Positions 1-5,061 of a stretch of 5,903 bases of DNA are shown here, piece after piece. The notes under the pieces are model-generated. The model made no database searches and was not told where the DNA came from. It saw nothing but the letters and a program-made list of their open reading frames with translations. A program made the position numbers and the translations under genes. This DNA is from an uncultured Clostridia bacterium (GTDB taxonomy: Bacteria > Bacillota > Clostridia > Christensenellales > Borkfalkiaceae): the NCBI GenBank assembly GCA_947177825.1, contig CAMWWA010000084.1, positions 1 to 5,903 on the forward strand. Direction: 5' to 3'. Position 1 is the stretch's first letter; the number at the start of each line of letters is the position of its first letter.

Positions 1-78
1 CTTGATGCGAATACGCTTTTCAGATATCCGCTTGACAGACACGAAAAGATAAGCTTTTGTAACCGTAATTTTATATAA
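1..78 (+). CDS. Possible C-terminal end of an upstream gene (5' truncated)
   Basis: Frame 1 is open from the window edge to a TAA at 76-78 and reads 25 residues ending in FCNRNFI. The other two forward frames close sooner (TGA at 3-5, TAA at 49-51), and the codons resemble those of the downstream genes. The reading is too short to assign a family, so this may be chance. No intrinsic terminator separates it from the promoter at 92-120, although the hairpin at 190-212 could also stop read-through from this side. Confidence 0.3.
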   Translation, partial: LDANTLFRYPLDRHEKISFCNRNFI

Positions 79-91
79 TTTGAAAAACGTA

Positions 92-120
92 TTGAAACTT
101 GTATATAAATATGATATAAT
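92..120 (+). promoter_or_regulatory. Strong extended -10 sigma-A promoter
   Basis: TTGAAA (92-97) and a perfect TATAAT (115-120) are separated by 17 bp, and a TG dinucleotide at 112-113 gives an extended -10 (TGaTATAAT). The region upstream, about 67-90, is A/T rich and could act as an UP element. The expected transcription start is at about 126-128, which is exactly the 5' foot of the first leader hairpin. It drives the leader and the surface-protein gene. Confidence 0.85.
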
Positions 121-126
121 AGATAA

Positions 127-189
127 AAGCAACGGAGGGGAAAGGGGGAAATAACCGTCCGTTGCTGAAAAAACAATAAAAAAGTTCTT
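127..189 (+). promoter_or_regulatory. Structured 5' leader: hairpin with G-rich loop and A-rich tail (possible regulatory RNA)
   Basis: AGCAACGGA (128-136) pairs perfectly with TCCGTTGCT (158-166), giving a 9-bp stem with a 21-nt loop. The loop holds two G runs (137-140 and 144-148). An A-rich single-stranded stretch follows (168-188). The loop segment AGGGGG (143-148) is complementary to CCCCCT (193-198), the 5' arm of the next hairpin. Loop pairing would therefore make an H-type pseudoknot that excludes the terminator. There is no ATG in the leader, so no leader peptide is evident. The stems are directly visible; the pseudoknot and any ligand are inference, and no known riboswitch consensus is recognised. 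Confidence 0.5.
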
Positions 190-212
190 AAGCCCCCTAG
201 GGGGCTTTTTGT
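190..212 (+). terminator. Intrinsic terminator inside the 5' leader (attenuator candidate)
   Basis: AAGCCCCC (190-197) and GGGGGCTT (200-207) are perfectly self-complementary. The practical stem is about 7 bp with a CTAG tetraloop, followed by the U tract 206-210 and a T-rich run to 219. It lies downstream of the promoter at 92-120 and upstream of the ATG at 245, so it would stop transcription before the gene unless bypassed. Because A runs precede it (174-188), it could also terminate on the minus strand. An alternative is that it ends a short independent RNA starting at about 127. Confidence 0.8.
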
Positions 213-234
213 TATTCTTACCGAATAACAAAAA
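206..234 (+). promoter_or_regulatory. Third leader hairpin abutting the ribosome binding site
   Basis: Positions 206-217 (TTTTTGTTATTC) are perfectly complementary to 223-234, giving a 12-bp A/U-rich stem with a TTACC loop (218-222). The 5' arm begins with the U tract of the preceding terminator, and the 3' arm runs into the Shine-Dalgarno AAGGA (234-238). The hairpin therefore overlaps the terminator hairpin by two bases (206-207) and sits directly against the site of ribosome entry. It could modulate translation or protect the 5' end of a processed mRNA. Confidence 0.55.
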
Positions 235-244
235 AGGATATTAT

Positions 245-2992
245 ATGTTTAAAAAATTTAGAAAGTCCATACTAACCGCATTGACGGCAGCAATAGCGTT
301 GCCGCTTATTTTGGCTTTATGTTTATCGTTGCCTAAAAACAATGCAATCACCGTCCAAGCGGAAGAAGTGGTAACGGTAAGTACGGCAGGCGACCTTTCT
401 GCACAGCTATCGGCAAGCGATACGGTTGAGGTTCAGCTGACAAGCGATATTTCAAGTGAAACGACTTTGACGGTCAGCGGCGTTAAGATTTTAGATTTAA
501 ACGGGTACGTCGTAACTTTCACGGGAGAGGAGGGGTCGGTAATCTCGGTTGCGGAAGAAGCCGATTTTACGCTTAAAGACAGTAATCCTACTAAAGAGAA
601 TACCGTAGGAGAAAAAACGGTGAACGGCGGCGTTATTACCGGAGGAAAAGCTAAAGGCTGCGGCGGCGGTATTTACGTTAACAGCAACGCCGCCTTTACA
701 ATGAAAGGCGGTAACGTTTCGGGCAATACTGCAACGTACGACAGCATCAAATATGCCGGTGGCGGCGCCGGCGTTTACGTTGAAAACGGCAGCTTTACAA
801 TGGAGGGCGGCAGCATTTCGGGTAATACTTCAACGAAGGCCAATTACTATAACGGCGGTGGCGGCGGCGTTTACGTAAAAGGCGGTAGCTTTACAATGAA
901 AGGCGGCAGCATTTCGGGTAATACTTCAGCGGACGCCTATAGTGCTGCCGGCGGCGGTGTTTGCATAAAAAACGGCAGCTTTATAATGGAAGACGGCGCC
1001 ATTTCGGATAACGTTACCAATGATAGGGGCGGTGGCGTATACGTTGAAAACGACAACCCTTCAACGGGAGCCGGCGCCGAAACCATCTTTATAATGAAAG
1101 GCGGCAGCATTTCGGGTAATACTTCAGCGGCCGACTATAGTGGTAACGGCGGCGGCGTTTACGTAACAAACGCCAGCTTTACAATGGAAAAAGGCACCAT
1201 TTCAAATAATGTTACCCAAACAAACGGCGGTGGCGTATACGTTGAAAAGGGCGGCAGCTTTACAATGGAAGACGGCAGCATAAGCGGAAACAAAACTACA
1301 AGTAGTGGCAGCAGCTACGGCGGCGGCGTTTACGTCTATGAAAACTCAACGTTTACAATGAACGGAGGCACCCTAAGCTCAAACGAAGCTACTAACGGCG
1401 GCGGCGTCTACGTCGTATCTAGCGGCAGCAAATTTAAAATGACCGACAGTGAGATAAGCGGTAACAAATCCAGCTGCGGCGGCGGCGTTTATCTTGCAAG
1501 CGGTACCGAAGCCGAGATACACGGCGGTTCGATACGTAATAATATTGCCGACGGCAGTAACGGCGGCGCTATTTACGTATATCAAGCTACCCTTAACGTT
1601 GACGGAACGGAAATAAGCGGGTGTTCTGCCAGCACGTGCGGCGGTATTTACATACAGAACACAGATCCGAATGCAGTCACCGCTAATATATCTAACGTGA
1701 CGATTACAGGTTGTTCGAATTTAATTACTGATTACGGCAGCGCAATCTATGCATACGGAAATTTAACAGTCAATCTTACCAACGGTGAAATTACGGGCAA
1801 TAAAAAGGGAACGGCAACTTATTGGGCGGGTGTTGAATTTACTATAAGCGGCGCACCTCATATTTGCGATAACGAGGACGGCGATTTACTCGTCAGCTAT
1901 GCTACGTATAAGATTGAAAATCTTGAGGAAGGCGCAAAAATCGGTGTTACGGGTACTCCTCCCACACCCAACGGCGTATTTACCTCGGGTGGGGCGATTA
2001 CCGACGATAATATTAAATGTTTCTATTCTAACGACGAAAAATGTATAGAGGTAATAAATGGCGAGGCGTCTGTATCAGCCGACAACCACGCTTACGCCGA
2101 ACCCGTATGGTCCTGGGCTGAAGACTGCACTTCGGCAGATGCAACCTTTACTTGTGGTAATTGTCAACACGCGGAAACGGTAACGGCAAGCGGGGAGGAT
2201 ATAGCAAGTGACGTTATTACTCCCGCAACGTGTACGTCAACGGGTGAAACGGCTTATACCGCAACGGTAGAGTTTAACGGGGATTCTAAGACTGATACAA
2301 AAAACCAGGAAGTAGCGGCGTTACCCCACGATTATGCCGACAGCACGAAGTATAATTCGGACGGCGCTCAACATTGGAAGATATGCAAAGACTGTACGGC
2401 TGAAGACACCGACCATAAAGAAAACTGCAGCGGCGGCACTGCAACGTGTGCGGTAAAAGCGGTTTGCTCAACCTGCGGTAAAGCATACGGTGATTTAGAT
2501 GCAAATAACCACGCGTGGGGTGAATGGGCGGTAAGCAAAGCGGCAACGTGTACGGAAAAAGGCGAGCAAGCCCGCATATGCAGCCGCGACGATTCCCATA
2601 AAGAAACAAGTGAGATAAACGCGAAAGGTCATAGCTACGGCGAATGGACGGTAAGTAAAGAGGCTACCGTCGAAGAAAACGGCGAGGAACGACGCGTATG
2701 CGCTAACGACAGCACGCATATCGAAACCAGAAAAACGGATAAGCTTGTTGCCCCTGTTGAACCTGTTGCACCTGATGCGCCTGATAATAACGGCGGATTG
2801 TCCGCAGGTGCGATAGCGGGGATTGCCGTTGCGGGCATTTTGCTGCTGTTACTTATCATATACATAGTGTGCTATTTCGCACTTTACCGCAGAGATATCC
2901 TGCTTAAAGGCAAGTTCTTCGATGTGATATATGCGCCGATGAACGCGATTTTCGGAAAGAAGGAGCAAGAGGAAGAAACGGAAAATTCTTAA
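245..2992 (+). CDS. Secreted, membrane-anchored beta-helix surface protein with Cys/His/Trp repeats
   Basis: The product is a 915-residue predicted cell-surface protein. The ATG at 245 is chosen because AAGGA (234-238) lies 6 nt upstream and a classic signal peptide follows at once: basic FKKFRK, a hydrophobic core to about residue 29, and likely cleavage after VQA39. Residues 127-550 are about 13 imperfect repeats of roughly 20-35 residues, built on GGGVYV, then FTM, GGSISGN and T/S-rich turns. This pattern fits a right-handed parallel beta-helix of the pectin-lyase-like/adhesin type. Residues 615-835 hold four units starting with H615, H695, H756 and H796, with CxxC pairs and EW or HW aromatics, as in many clostridial exported proteins. 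A Pro/Ala/Asp linker (about 837-848), one transmembrane helix (about 854-880) and a basic-to-acidic cytoplasmic tail complete it. No LPXTG is present. Ligand and function are unknown; adhesion or glycan binding is inferred. No catalytic residues are recognisable. Confidence 0.88.
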   Translation: MFKKFRKSILTALTAAIALPLILALCLSLPKNNAITVQAEEVVTVSTAGDLSAQLSASDTVEVQLTSDISSETTLTVSGVKILDLNGYVVTFTGEEGSVISVAEEADFTLKDSNPTKENTVGEKTVNGGVITGGKAKGCGGGIYVNSNAAFTMKGGNVSGNTATYDSIKYAGGGAGVYVENGSFTMEGGSISGNTSTKANYYNGGGGGVYVKGGSFTMKGGSISGNTSADAYSAAGGGVCIKNGSFIMEDGAISDNVTNDRGGGVYVENDNPSTGAGAETIFIMKGGSISGNTSAADYSGNGGGVYVTNASFTMEKGTISNNVTQTNGGGVYVEKGGSFTMEDGSISGNKTTSSGSSYGGGVYVYENSTFTMNGGTLSSNEATNGGGVYVVSSGSKFKMTDSEISGNKSSCGGGVYLASGTEAEIHGGSIRNNIADGSNGGAIYVYQATLNVDGTEISGCSASTCGGIYIQNTDPNAVTANISNVTITGCSNLITDYGSAIYAYGNLTVNLTNGEITGNKKGTATYWAGVEFTISGAPHICDNEDGDLLVSYATYKIENLEEGAKIGVTGTPPTPNGVFTSGGAITDDNIKCFYSNDEKCIEVINGEASVSADNHAYAEPVWSWAEDCTSADATFTCGNCQHAETVTASGEDIASDVITPATCTSTGETAYTATVEFNGDSKTDTKNQEVAALPHDYADSTKYNSDGAQHWKICKDCTAEDTDHKENCSGGTATCAVKAVCSTCGKAYGDLDANNHAWGEWAVSKAATCTEKGEQARICSRDDSHKETSEINAKGHSYGEWTVSKEATVEENGEERRVCANDSTHIETRKTDKLVAPVEPVAPDAPDNNGGLSAGAIAGIAVAGILLLLLIIYIVCYFALYRRDILLKGKFFDVIYAPMNAIFGKKEQEEETENS
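788..1290 (+). repeat. Near-identical DNA repeats within the beta-helix coding region
   Basis: The repeated rungs are also conserved as DNA. A 27-nt block starting GGCGGCAGCATTTCGGG occurs exactly at 806-832, 902-928 and 1100-1126, and the last two copies extend to 37 identical nt (896-932 and 1094-1130). Diverged copies continue to about 1290 and beyond. All are in phase with the reading frame, so gain or loss of a unit changes rung number without a frameshift. They also create long spurious open frames on the minus strand. Confidence 0.8.
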
Positions 2993-3021
2993 CCGACGCC
3001 GTATGTTTGGTGCAGACTTAT

Positions 3022-3056
3022 ATAGCAAGGCAGCGGTTTTGTTGCCTTGCTTTTTT
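3022..3056 (+). terminator. Intrinsic terminator of the surface-protein gene
   Basis: AGCAAGGCA (3024-3032) pairs with TGCCTTGCT (3043-3051) around a 10-nt loop (3033-3042), followed by a T run to 3056. It sits 31-32 bp after the stop codon. The same 34 nt, loop included, recur at 4396-4429. The 3' arm also contains the -35 element of the next promoter. Confidence 0.9.
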
Positions 3057-3075
3057 GTTGCGGATTTGGTATAAT
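3047..3075 (+). promoter_or_regulatory. Sigma-A promoter for the three-gene operon
   Basis: TTGCTT (3047-3052) and a perfect TATAAT (3070-3075) are separated by 17 bp. The -35 hexamer lies within the 3' arm and U tract of the terminator at 3022-3056, so termination and initiation signals share bases. The expected start is at about 3082, leaving a leader of about 30 nt before the ATG at 3113. Confidence 0.65.
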
Positions 3076-3112
3076 CAGGTTACGATAATTGGTAATTCAG
3101 CGGAGAAAGTAA

Positions 3113-3427
3113 ATGAAAAAAGTTAAGATAACCGTTATGAAAACGGCGCGCTACGCGGACTTGATTGAAAAATACGAAAATCCTATATCTCACGCCTGCG
3201 ATATGAAAGAAGGGCAAATATTTATCGCAAATGGATGGGAAAAGCCCAAAGACTTTTGCGACAGCGCATGGGAAAGCGTATCAGCTTTTATAATGACACT
3301 TGCTCACGGCGGCGAGAATTTTTACGACGGTTGGATGAAAAATAAAAAATCCGCAATGATATCCTGCAACGACGGGTTCCGCCCCGTTAGCTTTTTGCTT
3401 GAAGCGACGGATATGGAAGCAGACTAA
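3113..3427 (+). CDS. TIGR04076 family protein
   Basis: The product is a 104-residue cytosolic protein resembling the TIGR04076 family of short clostridial and archaeal proteins, whose biochemical role is not established. Typical marks are the opening KKVKITVMKT, the segment CDMKEGQIF (from C29), a central FCDSAWESV (C49), LAHGGENFY at about 63-71, and the closing SCNDGFRPVSF (C85). The three cysteines could bind a metal or take part in redox chemistry, but that is inference. GGAG (3102-3105) lies 7 nt before the ATG. It is the first gene of an operon, with 19 bp to the next. No signal peptide or membrane segment is present, and the length is normal for the family. Confidence 0.8.
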   Translation: MKKVKITVMKTARYADLIEKYENPISHACDMKEGQIFIANGWEKPKDFCDSAWESVSAFIMTLAHGGENFYDGWMKNKKSAMISCNDGFRPVSFLLEATDMEAD

Positions 3428-3446
3428 ACAGGACTGAAAGTAAACG

Positions 3447-3779
3447 ATGGCTATTACGATAAACATTTATTATAGAGGGGAGGGCGGAAACGCAAAGAAG
3501 TTCGCCGAGGAAATGGTTTCGGGCGGAATAGTTAATGATATCCGCGCGGAAGAGAGGAATATCAGATACGAATATTTTTACCCGATGGACGACAAGGAAA
3601 CCGTGCTTTTGATTGACAGTTGGAAAGACCAACGTTCGCTTGACAAGCACCACGCTTCGCCTATGATGGCTAAAATAGTAGAGCTTCGCAACAAATACGA
3701 TTTGCATATGAGAGTGGAAAGATACGTTTCAGACGAAACGGGAATACCTGCAACGGACGATGCGTTTATACGCAAATAA
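3447..3779 (+). CDS. Antibiotic biosynthesis monooxygenase (ABM)-fold protein, putative quinol monooxygenase-like
   Basis: The product has 110 residues and the pattern of the ABM ferredoxin-like dimeric fold. It has an N-terminal beta strand (ITINIYYRGEG), a helix with KKFAEEM, RAEERNIRYEYF (about 33-44) matching the family's E-x-x-x-x-x-Y-E strand, then VLLIDSWKDQRSLDKHH (53-69) matching its E-x-W-x-x-x-x-x-x-x-H strand and helix, with H68-H69. Family members include YgiN-type quinol monooxygenases, heme-degrading enzymes and proteins of unknown activity, so the substrate cannot be assigned. The catalytic-strand Glu commonly found before SW is Asp57 here. The Shine-Dalgarno is weak (AGGA at 3430-3433, about 13 nt upstream), so translational coupling to the preceding gene is plausible. 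Gaps of 19 and 27 bp on either side support one operon. Confidence 0.75.
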   Translation: MAITINIYYRGEGGNAKKFAEEMVSGGIVNDIRAEERNIRYEYFYPMDDKETVLLIDSWKDQRSLDKHHASPMMAKIVELRNKYDLHMRVERYVSDETGIPATDDAFIRK

Positions 3780-3806
3780 ATTAAAAAATTATAAAGGAGT
3801 AAATAT

Positions 3807-4379
3807 ATGCTTAAAGATTTAGGAGTAAAACCTTATACTTTCCCGATGCCCGTGCTTATGATTTCGACCTATAACGAGGACGGAAGCGTTGACGTTATGA
3901 ACATGGCGTGGGGCGGAGTTTGCGCCGAAAATATGGTGGCGCTGAACATCGACGAGGACCACAAGACGAGCGAAAATATCAAGCGTACGGGTGCGTTTAC
4001 GCTGAGTATTGCAGACGTTCCCCACATAGAGGAAGCGGACTTTTTCGGAATTGCAACCGGCAACAAAATGAAGGACAAGTTCGCGCGTTCGGGCTTACAC
4101 GCCGTAAAGAGTATGAGAGTTAACGCGCCGATAGTGGAGGAATTTCCTTTGACACTCGAATGTAAGGTTGCGGAGTGTCAGCACACCGTTTACGGGTTCA
4201 GAGTACTCGGCGAAATTTTAAACGTGCTTGCGGACGAAAAAGTGCTTGACGGTAAAGGCAAAGTTGACCCCGCAAAGCTAAACGCGTTCGTGTTCGACCA
4301 GTTCCAGAGCGGCTACTACGCGATAGGCGAAAAGGTAGGGCAGGCCTGGCAGTCGGGCGCAAAGCTTATGAAAAAGTAA
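3807..4379 (+). CDS. Flavin reductase-like, FMN-binding split-barrel protein
   Basis: The product is 190 residues, normal for the flavin reductase family. Residues 9-50 read as the first strands of the split barrel (YTFPMPVLMIST, then VMNMAWGGVCAEN). HKTSENI at 52-58 is the family's conserved segment after the phosphate-binding strand, and TGNKMKDKF at about 85-93 matches its G-x-K-x-x-K-F motif. Such proteins bind FMN and either reduce flavin with NAD(P)H or act as electron-transfer flavoproteins; which applies here is not visible. AGGAG (3795-3799) lies 7 nt before the ATG. It is the last gene of the operon, and the terminator starts 19 bp after the stop. It probably works with the ABM-like protein as a redox pair, by inference. 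Confidence 0.85.
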   Translation: MLKDLGVKPYTFPMPVLMISTYNEDGSVDVMNMAWGGVCAENMVALNIDEDHKTSENIKRTGAFTLSIADVPHIEEADFFGIATGNKMKDKFARSGLHAVKSMRVNAPIVEEFPLTLECKVAECQHTVYGFRVLGEILNVLADEKVLDGKGKVDPAKLNAFVFDQFQSGYYAIGEKVGQAWQSGAKLMKK

Positions 4380-4395
4380 TAAATCAATATTTAAC

Positions 4396-4429
4396 ATAGC
4401 AAGGCAGCGGTTTTGTTGCCTTGCTTTTT
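4396..4429 (+). terminator. Intrinsic terminator of the three-gene operon, identical copy of 3022-3055
   Basis: AGCAAGGCA (4398-4406) pairs with TGCCTTGCT (4417-4425) around the loop 4407-4416, followed by a T run to 4429. Stem, loop and two flanking 5' bases are identical to the terminator after the surface-protein gene, giving 34 identical nt. The loop is not required for termination, so its conservation points to recent duplication or a dispersed repeat. Confidence 0.9.
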
Positions 4430-4466
4430 GCTTGCCCGCTATATATTCGTTTGTGAAATTATTAAA

Positions 4467-4488
4467 GGCGGTTGATAAATCAAGCCAA
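4467..4488 (+). promoter_or_regulatory. Upstream MarR-type operator (imperfect palindrome)
   Basis: The core TTGA-TAAA-TCAA (4472-4483) lies in a 22-bp element matching the downstream operator 4527-4548 at 17 of 22 positions. The two are 60 bp apart and on the same face within about a third of a turn. This one ends 4 bp upstream of the -35 box. It is a probable second binding site for the adjacent MarR protein. Confidence 0.6.
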
Positions 4489-4492
4489 ACAC

Positions 4493-4522
4493 TTGACATT
4501 ATTTTTTGTTAAATGGTATATT
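4493..4522 (+). promoter_or_regulatory. Sigma-A promoter of marR-degV
   Basis: A perfect TTGACA (4493-4498) is followed after 18 bp by TATATT (4517-4522). The expected start is near 4529, inside the downstream palindrome, so repressor binding would block initiation. The leader to the ATG at 4558 is about 30 nt. Confidence 0.75.
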
Positions 4523-4526
4523 ATAA

Positions 4527-4548
4527 GTCGGTTGACAAATCAACCGAC
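4527..4548 (+). promoter_or_regulatory. MarR-type operator, perfect palindrome over the transcription start
   Basis: GTCGGTTGA (4527-4535) and TCAACCGAC (4540-4548) form a perfect 9-bp inverted repeat around CAAA. The size and TTGA/TCAA core are typical of MarR dimer sites. It starts 4 bp after the -10 box and ends 9 bp before the marR ATG, which implies autorepression by steric block. Confidence 0.8.
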
Positions 4549-4557
4549 GAGAGAAAT

Positions 4558-5007
4558 ATGGAAGATTTATATATAAATTTTACGGCTTCTATTACTAAGC
4601 TTAACAAGCTTGTGCAAAGAATTAAGTCGTATGAAATCAGTAAATACGGGCTGCAGCCCATTCACGTGTCCTGCGGATATTATTTAAGTAAAAATCCGCA
4701 GGGCTTAACGGCAAAGGAATTGTGCGAATTGACGTTGGAAGACAAGGCGGCAATTTCCCGTGCTTTGAAGTCTTTGCAGGAAAAGGGAATCGTTAAGTAT
4801 TCGCCGAAGGGTAGAAACGAAATAGTGCAGCTAACGGAAGAGGGCGAAAAGCTTGCGGCGGTAATAAGCGAACGGATAAATCTGGCGGTTATAGCCGGGT
4901 GCGCAAATATTACCGGCGAAGAACGGAAATTCTTCTACAATTCACTGTTGGAAATATCAAATAATCTTATTGAGTATTATCAGAAGTTGATTAAAAGCGA
5001 ATATTGA
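4558..5007 (+). CDS. MarR family winged-helix transcriptional regulator
   Basis: The product is a 149-residue dimeric DNA-binding regulator, normal length for MarR. An N-terminal helix (about 5-30) and the C-terminal helices (about 104-147, ending IEYYQKLIKSEY) would form the dimer interface. The winged helix spans about 34-100: LTAKELCELT (50-59), recognition helix DKAAISRALKSLQEKGIV (62-79), and wing SPKGRNEIVQLTEEGEKLA (82-100). The ATG at 4558 is preferred over the in-frame ATG at 4513 because the latter falls in the promoter, upstream of the expected mRNA start. A weak GAGAG precedes it. C39 and C56 are present, but the redox-sensing N-terminal Cys pattern of OhrR is not evident. The inducer is unknown. 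Two palindromes upstream suggest autoregulation. Confidence 0.88.
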   Translation: MEDLYINFTASITKLNKLVQRIKSYEISKYGLQPIHVSCGYYLSKNPQGLTAKELCELTLEDKAAISRALKSLQEKGIVKYSPKGRNEIVQLTEEGEKLAAVISERINLAVIAGCANITGEERKFFYNSLLEISNNLIEYYQKLIKSEY

Positions 5008-5061
5008 ATAATTTTACGGCGCATTAAAAATAAATTTTAACAGAGCAACGGAGAAATAACT

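Noticed and set aside
32..79. Promoter from TTGACA (32-37) and TATAAT (74-79)
   Set aside because: The spacing is 36 bp, too long, and neither element has a suitable partner.
163..180. Tiny leader peptide from TTG 163
   Set aside because: It would be five codons from a non-ATG start inside a hairpin arm, with no properly spaced ribosome binding site.
209..244. In-frame TTG start at 209 for the surface protein
   Set aside because: It lies in the terminator U tract, has no ribosome binding site, and would put extra residues before a clear signal peptide. ATG 245 has AAGGA at the right distance.
245..365. Lipoprotein signal (LALC within the signal peptide)
   Set aside because: The residue before Cys26 is Leu rather than Gly, Ala or Ser, and an AXA-like site at VQA39 fits signal peptidase I better.
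788..1300. CRISPR-like repeat-spacer array
   Set aside because: The repeats are in frame, diverge gradually, and encode beta-helix rungs.
1379..2865. Long minus-strand open frames across the surface-protein gene
   Set aside because: They arise from GGC/GCC-rich repeats and biased codons on the coding strand, have no ribosome binding sites and show no recognisable domains.
4513..4557. In-frame ATG at 4513 for the MarR gene
   Set aside because: It overlaps the -10 box and precedes the expected mRNA start; the added residues are not typical of the family.
5044..5053. AGCAACGGAG shared by the leader hairpin (128-137) and the degV ribosome binding site
   Set aside because: The match is only 10 nt and includes a Shine-Dalgarno, so chance is sufficient; no matching 3' arm is present near degV.
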